A stretch of DNA of 64,000 nucleotides, from contig CALXUN010000001.1 of the NCBI GenBank assembly GCA_944391705.1, positions 94,714 to 158,713 of the forward strand, written 5' to 3'. Made by a program: the position numbers and the translations under genes. This DNA is from an uncultured Alphaproteobacteria bacterium (GTDB lineage: Bacteria; Pseudomonadota; Alphaproteobacteria; RF32; CAG-239). Shown piece after piece: positions 38,212 to 53,318 of this stretch. Each line of letters begins with the position of its first letter. The stretch's first letter is position 1. The notes beneath the pieces are model-generated. The model did not search any database, had not been told where the DNA came from, and was given only the letters and a program-made list of their open reading frames with translations.

Positions 38212-39216
38212 ATGCAAAGACGGTATTTGTACAGTTCAATCGGTTTGCACATCATGGTATTTTTACTGTTGGTGCTTGATTTGCCGTTTTTGCACCGCCC
38301 GAAAATTACCATGGGTCAGGCACCGATAATCGTAGACTTAAAAGATGTCAAACTGGCGGAAATGACTAACCTGCCGCCTAAAGCCGTGTTTGGCGATGAA
38401 GATAAAAAAGCCACCGTGCCGGAAAAGAAAAAATCTGCGCCGAAGTGGACAACCGAAGAAGTTGCCAAGCAGGAACTTCCGCCGCCACCCAAAGAAACCA
38501 AAGTTGAACAGCCGAAATCTGATTTTCTGGATACCACGCCGCCCGAGCCGGCAAAAAAGCCGGTAAAGAAACCGGATACCAAACCTGTGCCTAAGCCGGC
38601 TCCGAAACCGGCTCAAAAACCACAGCCGAAACCTGAACCCAAACCGCAACCGGTGAAAAAAACACAAGATAAAACCCCGCCGGTTAAACCTAAAACCGCT
38701 AAAAAATCGGCGTCTTCAGCCAATACCTTGGCAAATCCGCTTAAAAGTCTGATGGATTCGGTAAGCTCTTTGGAAAAGGAACTCGGTGAAACCGCATCAC
38801 CTGCCGTAATCAAAAAAGGAACCGAGGTGGCAAACATGGGTGTTGAAGGCGGTACCGGCGGATCTTATTTCAGCGAGCTGACCATTTCCGAAACTGATGC
38901 CATTGCCGGCCGGCTGCGTGAATGTTGGAATTTAGACCCCGGTGCACGCGGCATTGAGGATATGGTCATTGAAATCCGGGCTTATGTCAATCGTGACGGT
39001 ACAATCCGCGATGTTCAGATTTTGGATAAAAGCCGCTATAATTCCGATCCGCATTTTCGTGCCATTGCCGAAAGCGCCCGCCGTGCGGTATATAGCTGTA
39101 TGAATCATAAGGGAACCAATATATATAAAATCTTTCCTCAAAAATATGCTGATAAATACGATTTATGGAACACGCTTTTACTGCGCTTCAACCCGATGGA
39201 TGCCAGCATAAAATAA
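38212..39216 (+). CDS. tolA: TolA-like protein with TonB-type C-terminus
   Basis: 334 aa. One N-terminal membrane helix (about 9-25), a periplasmic Pro/Lys-rich linker (about 65-165, repeats of the form KPxPKPxPKP) and a C-terminal domain (about 225-334). The C-terminal domain carries LRECWNLDPGARG and the typical IRAYVNRDGTIRDVQIL strand, as in TolA/TonB families. It should span the periplasm to reach the outer membrane. The 3' end is two bases from the convergent ligA stop, with no terminator visible between them. Confidence 0.88.
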   Translation: MQRRYLYSSIGLHIMVFLLLVLDLPFLHRPKITMGQAPIIVDLKDVKLAEMTNLPPKAVFGDEDKKATVPEKKKSAPKWTTEEVAKQELPPPPKETKVEQPKSDFLDTTPPEPAKKPVKKPDTKPVPKPAPKPAQKPQPKPEPKPQPVKKTQDKTPPVKPKTAKKSASSANTLANPLKSLMDSVSSLEKELGETASPAVIKKGTEVANMGVEGGTGGSYFSELTISETDAIAGRLRECWNLDPGARGIEDMVIEIRAYVNRDGTIRDVQILDKSRYNSDPHFRAIAESARRAVYSCMNHKGTNIYKIFPQKYADKYDLWNTLLLRFNPMDASIK

Positions 39217-39218
39217 TT

Positions 39219-42288
<3,070 letters not shown>

Positions 42289-42291
42289 TTT

Positions 42292-43416
<1,125 letters not shown>

Positions 43417-43421
43417 TTATT

Positions 43422-44585
43422 TTACCTCGTTTCTTTTGCCGGTTCAAAAATTTTACTGTCTTCCGGAATAGGCAGACCGATGCCTTGTTTTAAGTAAGGT
43501 TTCTTTATAAAGCCCATTTCGCCGTTGTCAAGCATTACCCGGTACCATTCCTGGTCCGGCGTGTAGCCGGTAACCCTGACTGTTTGATTTTTTACAGTTT
43601 CAGCCAACACATCAAATTGTTCCGATGGCCCGTGCATGACTTTGACTTTTGCTGTTATGTGATAAAGCATCTGTGTGTCGGAAGTATTAACGGGAATGTT
43701 AAATACTTTTGAAACGACAACATCATCTACCGTTTCACCGCCGGTATTAAAATGAACTTCCTGATAATAAGCGATTTTATCTTTTTCGGTCGGATGAAAC
43801 AATGGTTTGATTAAAGGAAACAGCCCCAGAAGGACGATTGCAACACTGACACTCAGACAAATTGCCGGAATTTTGAGTTGAGCTTTTTTTAAATCACCAT
43901 AGCGCCAAACCGGGATTTGTGCGGAAATTTGTGGTAAAGCATTTAAAAATTTTTGAATACCGGTTCTTTGTTCTAAAGTTGCATATTCCAACGCCTGTGT
44001 AGCGGAAAGAAAAGCTTTGTCGTTTTTATTTTCACTGTAATAAGCCGCAGCGTTATGAACCAAGAGCTTTAAATTATCTGCAGCATTATTGTTAATGTTG
44101 TTGTAATTATTTTTAAGAGCTTTGATGTTTAACATAAAAGCCTTTGGCGTCCACCAGCCATGTATCCAGTTTTTTTTGGTAATGTCATTTATAAATTTTT
44201 GCGCATCGGAATAAGTGCCGATCAGATTTTCTTCCGTGATGTGCGGTTTTTTAAAAACATCAGTCACCCGGCAAAGCTTAAAGACTCTTAAAAACGGTGT
44301 TTCATCACCGTTAACGGCCTTATATATTTTTAAAGATTTCATATCCGGAAATGTTGATGTGTCATAAACCAAAGAAAGCAAATCATAAATTGCCTTGCTT
44401 TTTTTATCATGCAAAATATCGTAAGCCAGAGAAATTTTTTGAAATTCCTCCAAAGCATTTTCCGATTTATTATGATCAGGATGCCAGAATTTTGCTTTTT
44501 CCCGGTAATTAAGTTTAAGGATTGTATCGTCGGTATTATAATCGGCGTCCAAAATTTTATAATAACCGAGCGGGTCAAAAACCAT
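43422..44585 (-). CDS. J-domain membrane protein with C-terminal SH3-like domain
   Basis: 387 aa. N-terminal J domain (about 5-68) with the HPD motif at 35-37 (FWHPDHNK) and YDILHDKKSKAIYD. A middle helical region (about 90-245) follows, then one membrane helix (about 250-275, AICLSVSVAIVLLGLFPLI). The C-terminal bacterial SH3-type segment (about 315-370) reads VKVMHGPSEQFDVLAET, then WYRVMLDNGEMGFIKKPYL. The J domain should engage DnaK in the cytoplasm, with the SH3 domain in the periplasm, possibly reading the wall. The order J - membrane - SH3 is unusual. It is two bases from the MinD-like gene. Confidence 0.85.
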   Translation of the reverse strand: MVFDPLGYYKILDADYNTDDTILKLNYREKAKFWHPDHNKSENALEEFQKISLAYDILHDKKSKAIYDLLSLVYDTSTFPDMKSLKIYKAVNGDETPFLRVFKLCRVTDVFKKPHITEENLIGTYSDAQKFINDITKKNWIHGWWTPKAFMLNIKALKNNYNNINNNAADNLKLLVHNAAAYYSENKNDKAFLSATQALEYATLEQRTGIQKFLNALPQISAQIPVWRYGDLKKAQLKIPAICLSVSVAIVLLGLFPLIKPLFHPTEKDKIAYYQEVHFNTGGETVDDVVVSKVFNIPVNTSDTQMLYHITAKVKVMHGPSEQFDVLAETVKNQTVRVTGYTPDQEWYRVMLDNGEMGFIKKPYLKQGIGLPIPEDSKIFEPAKETR

Positions 44586-44587
44586 TT

Positions 44588-45373
44588 TTATTCTCCTTGT
44601 GAAATCCTGTCGACGATATTTCTGATGTCTTCCGCCCCTTCACAGGCCGGATAACGGTTTAATAATAAAGAGCGGTTGATAACAGCTTCGCGAATGCGGG
44701 AATCCTGTCGGATTATTCCCAACAAATTTAAATTTATTTTAATGTATTCTTCAGCAGCTTTCAACAAAGTTTTATAAGTCTGAACTCCTTCCTCAAAAGA
44801 TATAGCTCTGTTTATAATGATATGAAAACGGGTTTCGGCGGCAATTTTTTTTAAGGTTTCAAGTTTATGATAAGCAGCAGTCACGGAAGAAGGATCGGCA
44901 TCAGCAAGAACAATAATGTTGCGACAGATGTTAAAAAAAGGATTAATTGTTTTACCGGCTTCATCGGCACAATCAATAAAAACATAATCATAAGATTTGG
45001 AAAAATAAGCCAAATCGCCGGCCAGAAGCTGTGCCCGGCCCAAAGGTGCATCATCAAAACGATCTTCGCCCGGAAAACTGCAAACAACGTCAAATTTTCC
45101 CGTTTCAAAATGAAAAACGGAATTATTTAATGTCTGGCTGCCGTTAAATAAACGATTGTAAGCAATACATTGTTTTATATCAAGTTGCCGGGAAATGTTT
45201 TCGATGCCGCAGTCCGCATCAAAAAACAAAACTTTCTTTTTTAATAAACCGAGATTATGACAAACAGTTGCCGTCAGCCAGGTTTTACCAACTGCTTTGG
45301 CGCCTGAGCAAACAGCATAAATATGATTTTGCGAGCTTTTATTTTGTTTTTCAATTTGTATTGAACGTTCCAT
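44588..45373 (-). CDS. MinD/FleN-like ATPase with altered P-loop
   Basis: 261 aa of the ParA/MinD/FlhG superfamily. The deviant Walker A reads SGAKAVGKTWLT (23-34). The signature Lys normally two before the second Gly sits one position off (AKAVGKT rather than KGGVGKT), so ATP-driven dimerisation may differ. Switch regions are FFDADCG and FIDCADEAGKT, and the C-terminus RIREAVINRSLLL is MinD-like. There is no membrane-targeting amphipathic tail. It sits upstream of the J-domain protein and could recruit it. No flagellar or min genes are present. FlhG-type regulators are the closest comparison, but the partner is unknown. Confidence 0.75.
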   Translation of the reverse strand: MERSIQIEKQNKSSQNHIYAVCSGAKAVGKTWLTATVCHNLGLLKKKVLFFDADCGIENISRQLDIKQCIAYNRLFNGSQTLNNSVFHFETGKFDVVCSFPGEDRFDDAPLGRAQLLAGDLAYFSKSYDYVFIDCADEAGKTINPFFNICRNIIVLADADPSSVTAAYHKLETLKKIAAETRFHIIINRAISFEEGVQTYKTLLKAAEEYIKINLNLLGIIRQDSRIREAVINRSLLLNRYPACEGAEDIRNIVDRISQGE

Positions 45374-45496
45374 ATCACCACTCTGAACAATTTATAGAGA
45401 TTCTGGCAAATATCCGGATTTTTTTCAATCAGTTAAAATCTTTTTAACACAATTTATTTATTATTTTAAAATAAACATTTAACCAGAGAGTAAAAA

Positions 45497-46402
45497 ATGA
45501 AAAAAGTTTTGTGGATGCTGTTGTTTTTGCTGCAGATATTTCCGTCTGGAGTATCGGCGCAATCAATTGTAACCAACAAAAAAGAAAGCCGTACAAGTAC
45601 CATTAATATTACTTCGTTTCCGGATTATTTTCCGATTGGCTATACGGCAAAAGAGGGGAATAACCAAATCTTGGAAACGGTTTTTACACCGGCCATGAAA
45701 CAGATTGCCACGGCAGGAAATCTGGAGTTTGAGTACGTTTTGAAAAAAAATTATGATGACGCCGTCACTGACGTTCGCCGGGGAAAAATAGAAATTTTAT
45801 TAGGAATGTATTATGGTACCAGACAATATTCCGGTCTGGAATATATTTTTCCGGCTGTTTTAAATAATCCGGTTTATATTATTATGCGTCCGGAAAATAT
45901 TGATAAAGTTTCAAAACCGGAAGATTTAAAAAATCTTCGGGGACTTTATATTGCCCAAGAATATTTCAGCGATTATATGCGGGATAATTTTAAAAACTAT
46001 AATATTAAACCCATTAAAACCGCTTTAGAAGCATATGAAAAATTATTTACCGGAGAAGCCGATTATATTGCCGGTGGTTATTATTACAACTATGCCGAAA
46101 TTTGCCGGTTGGGATTAAGAGATTATGTGTCTTTTTCTAAAACACCGTTGTGGAACATGCCGCTGTTTATAGGTGTTTCCAAAGCTTCAAAAAAGCATGT
46201 CCAAATCGGAAAGTTTTTGAAAAAATATGTAGCCGATGAGAAATTTCAACAAAGTATCAACGATACTTTAAAAGAATTAATATACCAGGTTGAAGTAGAA
46301 TCACAAGGCGTGGTTCCGCCGATGTTTGTTAAAAAAGAAGATGGCGCGAAAACGCCGGCAGATGAAATTTCGACCGGAACACCTGAAGAGAATAAGGAGT
46401 AA
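45497..46402 (+). CDS. Family-3 periplasmic solute-binding protein
   Basis: 301 aa with a signal peptide (1-21, cut after VSA). It has the two-lobe fold of family 3 (polar amino-acid-like) binding proteins: DVRRGKIEILLGMYYGTRQ, then the hinge crossing near EDLKNLRGLYIAQEY and FTGEADYIAGGYYYNYAE. No ABC permease or ATPase genes are nearby, so it may be a sensor or a binding domain working without its own transporter. The C-terminal 25 residues are charged and disordered. It has an SD (AGAGAG), and the 120-base gap upstream is AT-rich with several short palindromes (TTAAAATCTTTTTAA). Confidence 0.82.
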   Translation: MKKVLWMLLFLLQIFPSGVSAQSIVTNKKESRTSTINITSFPDYFPIGYTAKEGNNQILETVFTPAMKQIATAGNLEFEYVLKKNYDDAVTDVRRGKIEILLGMYYGTRQYSGLEYIFPAVLNNPVYIIMRPENIDKVSKPEDLKNLRGLYIAQEYFSDYMRDNFKNYNIKPIKTALEAYEKLFTGEADYIAGGYYYNYAEICRLGLRDYVSFSKTPLWNMPLFIGVSKASKKHVQIGKFLKKYVADEKFQQSINDTLKELIYQVEVESQGVVPPMFVKKEDGAKTPADEISTGTPEENKE

Positions 46403-46412
46403 TAAGGAAAAC

Positions 46413-47078
46413 ATGGTACTTTTAATACATCACAGCATTTCGCCCCATTCCCGGAAAATCCGCATTATGATGGCCGAGAAGAAAATGTTGTTTGTTTTAA
46501 AAGAAGAAGAACCTTGGAATCTTTCGCCGGACATTCGTAAACTTAATCCGGCCGGAGAGCTGCCGATATTTATATTTGACGGCAACATTATTTCCGGCAA
46601 CTACCCGATAACCGAATATTTGGAAGAAACATATCCGGAGCCAAAACTTATTTTGGGCGACAACCGCCGGAAAGCGGAAATCCGCCGTTTATGTGATTGG
46701 TTTGATAATAAATTTTATAATGAAGTTTATCGTTATATTGTTATTGAAAAAGTATATAAACGATTTCGCGACGGTGCGACGCCGGATTCTAAGGTTCTTA
46801 AAGCCGGTATGAACAATCTGAAATTTCACATGGAATATATAGAGTGGCTGGCAGAAAGAAACAATTATCTGGCCGGCCAGGAGTTTTCATTGGCAGATGT
46901 TACGGCAGCCGCACACGTTTCGGTCATTGATTATCTTGGCGGGATTTCCTGGGAGGATTATAAAAATGCGAAATTATGGTATTCTAAAATCAAGTCCCGT
47001 CCAAGCTTTAAGGATATTTTAAATGATACCATCAAAGGTATTTTTCCGGCAAAACATTATACAAATTTGGATTTTTAA
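46413..47078 (+). CDS. Glutathione S-transferase-like protein
   Basis: 221 aa. The thioredoxin-like N-terminal domain starts LIHHSISPHSRKIRIMMAEK, where Ser stands at the catalytic Ser/Tyr position. ELPIFIFDGNIISGNYPITE holds the cis-Pro and the Glu/Ser glutathione contact, followed by an all-alpha domain with EFSLADVTAAAHVSVIDYLG. The ATG at 46413 has an SD (AAGGA); the frame extends further upstream only through overlap with the binding-protein gene. It may act in thiol or electrophile metabolism; the substrate is unknown. Coupled to the binding protein upstream and to the lipoprotein two bases downstream. Confidence 0.88.
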   Translation: MVLLIHHSISPHSRKIRIMMAEKKMLFVLKEEEPWNLSPDIRKLNPAGELPIFIFDGNIISGNYPITEYLEETYPEPKLILGDNRRKAEIRRLCDWFDNKFYNEVYRYIVIEKVYKRFRDGATPDSKVLKAGMNNLKFHMEYIEWLAERNNYLAGQEFSLADVTAAAHVSVIDYLGGISWEDYKNAKLWYSKIKSRPSFKDILNDTIKGIFPAKHYTNLDF

Positions 47079-47079
47079 C

Positions 47080-47544
47080 ATGAAAAAGATTTTGTTTTTA
47101 ATATTAATTGTTTTAACAATTCCGGCCTGTACCTGGCTGTCTGGAGGCAAAGGGCAGGTTATATATCATTGGCAGCGGCCGAACACAGGCGTCGCCAAGT
47201 TTTCCCGTGATCATTCCGAATGCATGCGCGAGGCGGAAGATTTTAAACTTTTGCCGAGTATAAAAAACTGGTTTTATTCAGAAGAAGTACGTTTTGATAT
47301 CCGGGCCGACTGGCATTCGGAAAAAGGCATCTGGGCCAGCTATGTCCCTTATGAGGGAGCACAGCCTTTAATGGTTAACTCTATTCGTGATGACAGCGGT
47401 TCTAGTCCGCGCAAATATCGTCGCTGCATGGAAAAACGCGGGTACACGCGCCGATCGCAGGATATTCCATCAACGACCAATATCTTCATTTATAAGCCGC
47501 AGGATATTAACCAGGATACATTGTTTGAAGAATATTACCGTTAA
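47080..47544 (+). CDS. Small lipoprotein
   Basis: 154 aa. Lipobox LTIPAC near residue 17, so lipid-anchored. The mature part is short and polar, with YHWQRPNTGVAKFSRDHSEC, a Trp-rich middle (IKNWFYSEEVRFDIRADW) and CMEKRGYTRRSQ; two Cys (in DHSEC and RRCMEK) could pair. It resembles small outer-membrane lipoproteins found beside envelope genes, but no family name is certain. The ATG at 47080 immediately follows the GST stop. Its 3' end overlaps the convergent efflux gene by four bases, so the two transcripts meet head-on without a terminator. Confidence 0.75.
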   Translation: MKKILFLILIVLTIPACTWLSGGKGQVIYHWQRPNTGVAKFSRDHSECMREAEDFKLLPSIKNWFYSEEVRFDIRADWHSEKGIWASYVPYEGAQPLMVNSIRDDSGSSPRKYRRCMEKRGYTRRSQDIPSTTNIFIYKPQDINQDTLFEEYYR

Positions 47545-48935
47545 TTGTATCCGCCGCCGGTAGCCTTGTAAAAGGCAATAATGTTCTGGTAAATAGCGCC
47601 GTTGCTGGAAGCAAGAGTTGTCTGAGCTTCCAGCAGGTCTTGTTCTGTTTTCAACAAATCCGAAAACTCAATCAGCCCGTTTTCATACTTATCGCGCATG
47701 CTGATTAAAACCTGTTGCATGTTGTAAACGGCATTACGTTGTGCCCGGTTCCGGTTGTATTCCGTTTGTACGGCCGTCATGGCATTTTTTAATTCTTCAA
47801 CGGCCTGTAAAACAGTTTGCCGGTAAGTTTCAAAAGTTTCAGCCTTGATTTCCTTTTGCAGCCGGACATTGTTTTGCAGTTTTTCCCAGTTAAACAAAGG
47901 CAGCGTTACAGCCGGAGTATAGCCGTAAGCTTTGCTTTCGGAATTAAACAATTTAGACCCGGCGCTTGATTGAAACCCCAGCAGACCACTGATGCTGAAG
48001 TTCGGATAAAGTTCAGCCACAGCCTGACCGATAGCTGCATTTTGGGCTGCCAATGCCCGTTCGGCAGCTCTGACATCAGGACGGGTACGGATGATATCGG
48101 CCGGAAGATTATATAAATTAGCCGTATCATATTGATATGCTTTATTAACCGGATTGCGCCCGGTGTCCAAAATATTAGCCGGCAGATTATCCGGGAGAAC
48201 GCCGGCCAGAACGGCTAAGGCATTTTTATAAGCTTCAATTTGATATTCTAAAGTCGGAATAAGAGCTTTTGTTGTTTCCACGGCATATCGAGCCTGGTTA
48301 TAGTCGGCGCTGTCAGTCAGCCCGGATGTATATTTTTCCTGCACGGTCTGAAAGATATCCTGCTGAAGTTTAAGATTGTTTTTTGCAATACGCAATTGTT
48401 CCTGAGCTGTTTTTAAAATGAAATAATTGTTGGCGACTTCTGCTGTCAGCATGACCTTAATGTTTCTTAAATTAAAGAAGGCTTGTTCAAATTCAGCCAG
48501 AGATTGCTCGCTTTTTCGCCGGCCGGCACCCCAGATGTCAACTTCCCAAGAAGCATCCAGACCGATTTGAAAATAATTTGTGTCGGCACTCAAGCCGATG
48601 TTTTTACTTGCTTTGGAATAATTATATTGTGCATCGGCATTTAACATCGGCAGATATTCTACCCGGTTGATGGCAGCAATGGTTCTGGCCTGCCGCAGTT
48701 TTTCAATACCGCTTTTAATCGTCGGGCTGTTATTAAGAGAGGCTGCAATCAGTGTATTCAGACAATCGTCATTAAATTGTCGGTACCACTGCTCGGATAT
48801 GCTTAAATCCCGGCCGGTTAATTTAAGCGCCTGAGCAATTTGTGCATTCTCAAATACGGCAGGTTCCTGATAATCAGGACCGACCGTACAGGCGCTTAAA
48901 GCAAAACATAAAACAATATGGCGGTATTTAAGCAT
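47541..48935 (-). CDS. RND efflux outer-membrane lipoprotein (NodT/OprM family)
   Basis: 464 aa. Lipobox LSAC near residue 16. TolC-type repeats of helices and strands, with the typical [19 protein letters not shown] and [20 protein letters not shown]. It forms the outer-membrane channel of the tripartite pump encoded by the three minus-strand genes here. The ATG overlaps the permease 3' end by eight bases. Lipid-anchored NodT/OprM members are usual in this family. Confidence 0.94.
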   Translation of the reverse strand: MLKYRHIVLCFALSACTVGPDYQEPAVFENAQIAQALKLTGRDLSISEQWYRQFNDDCLNTLIAASLNNSPTIKSGIEKLRQARTIAAINRVEYLPMLNADAQYNYSKASKNIGLSADTNYFQIGLDASWEVDIWGAGRRKSEQSLAEFEQAFFNLRNIKVMLTAEVANNYFILKTAQEQLRIAKNNLKLQQDIFQTVQEKYTSGLTDSADYNQARYAVETTKALIPTLEYQIEAYKNALAVLAGVLPDNLPANILDTGRNPVNKAYQYDTANLYNLPADIIRTRPDVRAAERALAAQNAAIGQAVAELYPNFSISGLLGFQSSAGSKLFNSESKAYGYTPAVTLPLFNWEKLQNNVRLQKEIKAETFETYRQTVLQAVEELKNAMTAVQTEYNRNRAQRNAVYNMQQVLISMRDKYENGLIEFSDLLKTEQDLLEAQTTLASSNGAIYQNIIAFYKATGGGYN

Positions 48936-51900
48936 GGGTGGTTCCTTTCTTTGGTGTTTTTTTATTTTTTAGAGAGATTTTTTTCGGGCTGAAACGTTCT
49001 TTTATTGTTTCAAACAAAGCAAACAAAGACGGAATAAAAATAATACCGACAAAAGTTGCGGCAATCATGCCGAAAAACACCGAACTGCCGATGGCAATTT
49101 GTGATGTGGCACCGGCACCTTTGGCGATAATCATCGGAAAAACGCCCAAAATAAAAGTCAGAGCCGTCATTAAAACAGCCCGGAATCTTTCGCCGGCGCC
49201 TTTTTGTGAAGCTTCCAGAATACTATATCCCTGTTCGCGGTAATCTTTGGTAAATTCTACAATCAGGATAGCATTTTTGGCGGCCAGGCCGATAAGCATA
49301 ATCAGGCCGAGTTGGGCATAAATACTCAAAGACTGTCCCATAAAATGCAAACCGATAAGCGCGCCCAAAATGGCAAATACCGTTGAAAACATAACGGCAA
49401 AAGCCAACATCCAGCTTTCGTATAAAGCCACCAGAAACAAATAACAGAATATCAGAGCCAGTGTAATTAAAATTGTTGCCAGCCCGCGGGCTTCCACTTC
49501 CTGCAGGCTTAAACCCGTCCAGGCCAGACGATAATTTTTAGGCAAAATTTCATCGGCAATATTTTGCAGGTTGTCAATGGCCGTTCCGCTGCTGATATTT
49601 TCTTTGGCCGCTGCGGTAATGGCTGCTGCCGTATACTGATTGTAGCGGTAAATGATTTTCGGATTGATTTCGGTTTTAATTTCCGCAAAACTGCCGATTT
49701 TTACCGGAGTACCGTTGACGGAATTAACATAGAGGTTTGTAATATCGTCAATATCATGCCGGTACTCAAAATCGGCCTGCATAATTACTTTGTTAATTTG
49801 TCCGTTAAGCGTAATATTATTGATATAACGCGAACCAAGATTGTTTTGCAGAGCTTCAAACAGATTAGATACCGGAATTTTATATGACTCCAGTTTGGTT
49901 CGGTCAATATCCAGATAAATATGCGGAGTTTCCGCGGTAAATGTGCTGAAAGCATAAGACAAATCAGGAGAACGGTTAAGATGTTCCAGATATAAGTTTA
50001 AGTTTTTGTAAAGTTCCTGCGGGGTAATATTTCCGTCAACAGCCAACAGTTCCAAAGAAATACCATTACTTTGTCCGACACCCGGAATAGAAGGCGGGGC
50101 AAAGAAGTTAAATTCAGCCTGAGAGTTTCCCGAAAATTTTTCGGAAAGTTTTCGGGTTAAGGCTTCAATGGAAAGGTCTTTGGACTTTCTTTTGTTCCAG
50201 TCTTCGAGGCCGATGACACCCAAAGCAACATTTTCGCCCTGTCCGCCCAAAATACTGTAACCGGCAACGGTAATGCAATATTTAACGCCGTCCATGGCTA
50301 ATGCCGTATCCGTCAACTGGCGCAAAACCTCTTCTGTCTGATTGATGCTTGCGGTGTCGGTAAGTTGCACGTTGGTAAAAATGATGCCTTGGTCTTCTTC
50401 GGGCAAAAAAGAATCCGGCGTTATTTTAAATCCGATGAAAATTAAAATAATTGTGCCGATAACGGCAAGAACGGTTGCCCATAGTTTTTCAGAAAAAAAA
50501 GTAACGGCGCTTAAGTATTTTTCTTTGAAATAATCAAGGGTATCATCAAAGTATTTAAAAAATCCGTGTTTTTGCTTATTGGTATCTTCTTTTAGAAAAA
50601 TAGAACACAAAGAAGGGCTTAAAGTCAGGGCATTAAAGGCGGAAAAAACCACAGATGTGGCAATGGCCACGGCAAACTGCTGATAAATTTTTCCGGTAAT
50701 GCCGGCCATTAAACCGACCGGAATAAAAATTGAAAGCAAAACAAAAGTGGTAGCCACAATAGCGCTGCCAATCTGTTGCATGGCTTTGACAGAGGCCTGA
50801 TGTGAATCCATTTTTTCATAAGCCATAAGGTACTGAACGCGTTCCACAACGATAATGGCGTCATCGACAACCAATCCGATAGCCAAAATCATGGCAAACA
50901 AAGTTAAGATATTAATGTCAAAACCTAAAATATAAATAACAACAAATGTCGCAATCAAAGAAACCGGGATTGTAAATAAAGGAATAAGGGTCGTGCGGAT
51001 TTTTTGTAAAAAAACATAAGTAACCAACACAACCAGTCCGAATGTGATGAACAATGTTTCAATTATGCTGTCAATGGAAGCATGAACATAAGCCGTGGAA
51101 TCATATGCAACTTCAAATTCCATATCATCAGGGAATGTCTTGGAAATTTCTTCTATTTCGGCGCGGATTCTTTTCATGATATCCAAAGAGTTGGAGTTTG
51201 GTGTCTGATTTAAGGCAATAATAACGGCCGGTTCGTTTTTAAAAGCTGATGTAATACCGTATGAATCAGCGCCGAGTTCAACTTTTGCCACATCTTTTAA
51301 ATAAACGACCCCGCCGTCGGGAGAAGTGGCAACGACAATGTTTTCAAAGTCCTGAACGCTGTTCAAAAGTCCTTTTGCGGTTAAGGATAAAACCATGTTT
51401 GTTTTGGCCGGGCTCGGAGCAGAACCCAGACTTCCGACGGAAGCCTGAACGTTTTGTTGTTCCACGGCCTGAATAATACTGGTGCTGTCTAATCCCAAAG
51501 ATGTAATTTTATCAACATTAAGCCATATCCGCATGCTGTATTGCGGACCGAAAATCTGAACATCACCGATGCCTTTAACACGAGCCAGAGGGTTTTGCAG
51601 ATTGGTATAAGCATAGTTGCTTAAGTATAAGTTATCATAAGTTTTATTGGGTGAACGCAAAACCAGCAAAGCTAAAATGTTTGGGTTTTGAGTTGTAACA
51701 TCAACGCCTTGCTGGTTGACAATTGCCGGAAGATCGGATGTTACCTGTTGTAAACGGTTTTGAACTTTAACCTGTGAAATATCCGGATTTGCCCCAACTT
51801 CAAAGGTAACGGTTAAGGTATAATTACCGCTGTCATCGGAAGTAGAAGACATATAAAGCATATTTTCCACACCGTTTATCTGATTTTCAATCGGCACGGC

Positions 51901-52086
51901 AACCGTATCTACCAAGACTTCGGCATTGGCGCCCGGATAACTTGTTTTGACCACAATTTGCGGCGGCGTGATTTCCGGATATTGTGAAACCGGCAAAACA
52001 ACAATAGCCAACAGGCCGAGCAGAATCATAACAATGGAAATAACAATAGCAAAACGCGGGCGGTCAATAAAAAATGCCGAAAACAT
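48928..52086 (-). CDS. RND multidrug efflux permease (AcrB/MexB-like)
   Basis: 1052 aa inner-membrane pump of the hydrophobe/amphiphile efflux family. Twelve membrane helices, two large periplasmic loops. The proton relay is intact: the Asp pair in [14 protein letters not shown] and the Lys in [13 protein letters not shown], equivalent to AcrB Asp407/Asp408 and Lys940. It opens [20 protein letters not shown]. It lies between the adaptor and channel genes; its start overlaps the adaptor stop by one base. Drug range cannot be read from sequence. Confidence 0.97.
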   Translation of the reverse strand: MFSAFFIDRPRFAIVISIVMILLGLLAIVVLPVSQYPEITPPQIVVKTSYPGANAEVLVDTVAVPIENQINGVENMLYMSSTSDDSGNYTLTVTFEVGANPDISQVKVQNRLQQVTSDLPAIVNQQGVDVTTQNPNILALLVLRSPNKTYDNLYLSNYAYTNLQNPLARVKGIGDVQIFGPQYSMRIWLNVDKITSLGLDSTSIIQAVEQQNVQASVGSLGSAPSPAKTNMVLSLTAKGLLNSVQDFENIVVATSPDGGVVYLKDVAKVELGADSYGITSAFKNEPAVIIALNQTPNSNSLDIMKRIRAEIEEISKTFPDDMEFEVAYDSTAYVHASIDSIIETLFITFGLVVLVTYVFLQKIRTTLIPLFTIPVSLIATFVVIYILGFDINILTLFAMILAIGLVVDDAIIVVERVQYLMAYEKMDSHQASVKAMQQIGSAIVATTFVLLSIFIPVGLMAGITGKIYQQFAVAIATSVVFSAFNALTLSPSLCSIFLKEDTNKQKHGFFKYFDDTLDYFKEKYLSAVTFFSEKLWATVLAVIGTIILIFIGFKITPDSFLPEEDQGIIFTNVQLTDTASINQTEEVLRQLTDTALAMDGVKYCITVAGYSILGGQGENVALGVIGLEDWNKRKSKDLSIEALTRKLSEKFSGNSQAEFNFFAPPSIPGVGQSNGISLELLAVDGNITPQELYKNLNLYLEHLNRSPDLSYAFSTFTAETPHIYLDIDRTKLESYKIPVSNLFEALQNNLGSRYINNITLNGQINKVIMQADFEYRHDIDDITNLYVNSVNGTPVKIGSFAEIKTEINPKIIYRYNQYTAAAITAAAKENISSGTAIDNLQNIADEILPKNYRLAWTGLSLQEVEARGLATILITLALIFCYLFLVALYESWMLAFAVMFSTVFAILGALIGLHFMGQSLSIYAQLGLIMLIGLAAKNAILIVEFTKDYREQGYSILEASQKGAGERFRAVLMTALTFILGVFPMIIAKGAGATSQIAIGSSVFFGMIAATFVGIIFIPSLFALFETIKERFSPKKISLKNKKTPKKGTTHA

Positions 52087-53237
52087 TATTGTTTCTCCTT
52101 TTTTGTGGGTTGAGGCAATACCGGAGAAATGGTTTTATTTAAATAAGATTCTTTAAAATTGACGGCCAGCAGGTAATCACCGTTTTGAAAAGTGTTTTCG
52201 GCAATAAAATTTTCATTTTCGGATGCCTGTAAATTAATTTTTTCTTTAATGATTTTGCCATGGCGGATGATATAAACATAACTGCCGTTTTCTTCCAAAG
52301 AAACAAGATTTTTGGGAATTTGAACACTGTTTTTAAAAATTTGCCGCACCAGAACCGTAACATAAGCATTTGGTGCCAGCATTTTGCCGATGTTGTTAAA
52401 ATCGGCATAAACGGCAATGGCGTTGCTTTCTTTGTCAATAGCATTATCCGTATATTGAAAAATTCCGCGGTTGGAAAATGTCTTACCGTCAGGAAGCTGC
52501 AAAAAAATTTCTTCACCGGCAAAGGGCTTCGGTTTGTTTAATTCCTGCAGATATTCTTTATCGGTAATCGAAAAGACCACGCGTATGGGGTTGTATTGCA
52601 TAATTGAAACCAAAGTTCCGGATGAAGGTGAAACATAATTACCTTCGGTCAGGGATACATTCCCGACAATACCGTCAATCGGGGCGCGTATGATGGTATA
52701 GTCAAAGTTGACCTTTGCCAGGGCATAATTTGCTTTTGACTGTTCGAAATCAGCCTGTGCCGATAAGAACTGGGCTTGGGCATTGTCCAGTTCGGTCGGG
52801 GAAACGGCTTTGGTACCGGCTTTTTGGATTCGTTCATAATAAACTTTGGCATTTTTAAGATTGGCCTCGGCTTTTAAGATATCGGCATAAGCCGCGGCTA
52901 ATTCGGCTTGATACTGTTCCTGCTGTAAAACAATAAGCAAATCACCTTTGCGGACATATTCGCCGCCTTTAACCAGAACTTTTTCAATATAACCGCTGAT
53001 ATAAGGCTGAATTTGCGCTTCATGAACAGGGGTAACATAGCCGACATAACGTTTGGTAAAAGGAATATTTTCAGCTGTTAAGGGCAAAGCCTCCAAAGCC
53101 AGAGTTTCGGTAACCGGAACGGATTTGTTTTCCGGCTGCCGGTAATGTTTTTGCCATAAGGCAAAAGAAAAACAGCCGAGGATAAAAGCAACAACAAGCA
53201 GTAAAATAATCCCAAATATTGTTTTTTTCTTTTCCAT
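52086..53237 (-). CDS. RND efflux periplasmic adaptor (AcrA/MexA-like)
   Basis: 383 aa. N-terminal anchor helix (about 7-27), a biotinyl-lipoyl-like domain, a long alpha hairpin (about 100-175) and a beta-barrel domain. [20 protein letters not shown] and [19 protein letters not shown] are the lipoyl half-motifs. It is the first gene of the operon. No TetR/MarR-type regulator gene lies beside it; the rpoH gene comes next, in the same orientation. Pump complex: adaptor, permease, channel. Confidence 0.95.
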   Translation of the reverse strand: MEKKKTIFGIILLLVVAFILGCFSFALWQKHYRQPENKSVPVTETLALEALPLTAENIPFTKRYVGYVTPVHEAQIQPYISGYIEKVLVKGGEYVRKGDLLIVLQQEQYQAELAAAYADILKAEANLKNAKVYYERIQKAGTKAVSPTELDNAQAQFLSAQADFEQSKANYALAKVNFDYTIIRAPIDGIVGNVSLTEGNYVSPSSGTLVSIMQYNPIRVVFSITDKEYLQELNKPKPFAGEEIFLQLPDGKTFSNRGIFQYTDNAIDKESNAIAVYADFNNIGKMLAPNAYVTVLVRQIFKNSVQIPKNLVSLEENGSYVYIIRHGKIIKEKINLQASENENFIAENTFQNGDYLLAVNFKESYLNKTISPVLPQPTKKEKQ

Positions 53238-53318
53238 AACCTTAAACCTTTATCAACAATCAGTAACCGTAGGTTTAAATAGTAGGAAAAGGTGATTATT
53301 CAACCAGATATTAAATAA

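Noticed and set aside
52086-53237. Efflux operon interpreted as a defined drug-resistance determinant
   Set aside because: The genes are typical chromosomal RND components; no substrate can be assigned from sequence and no mobile context is present.
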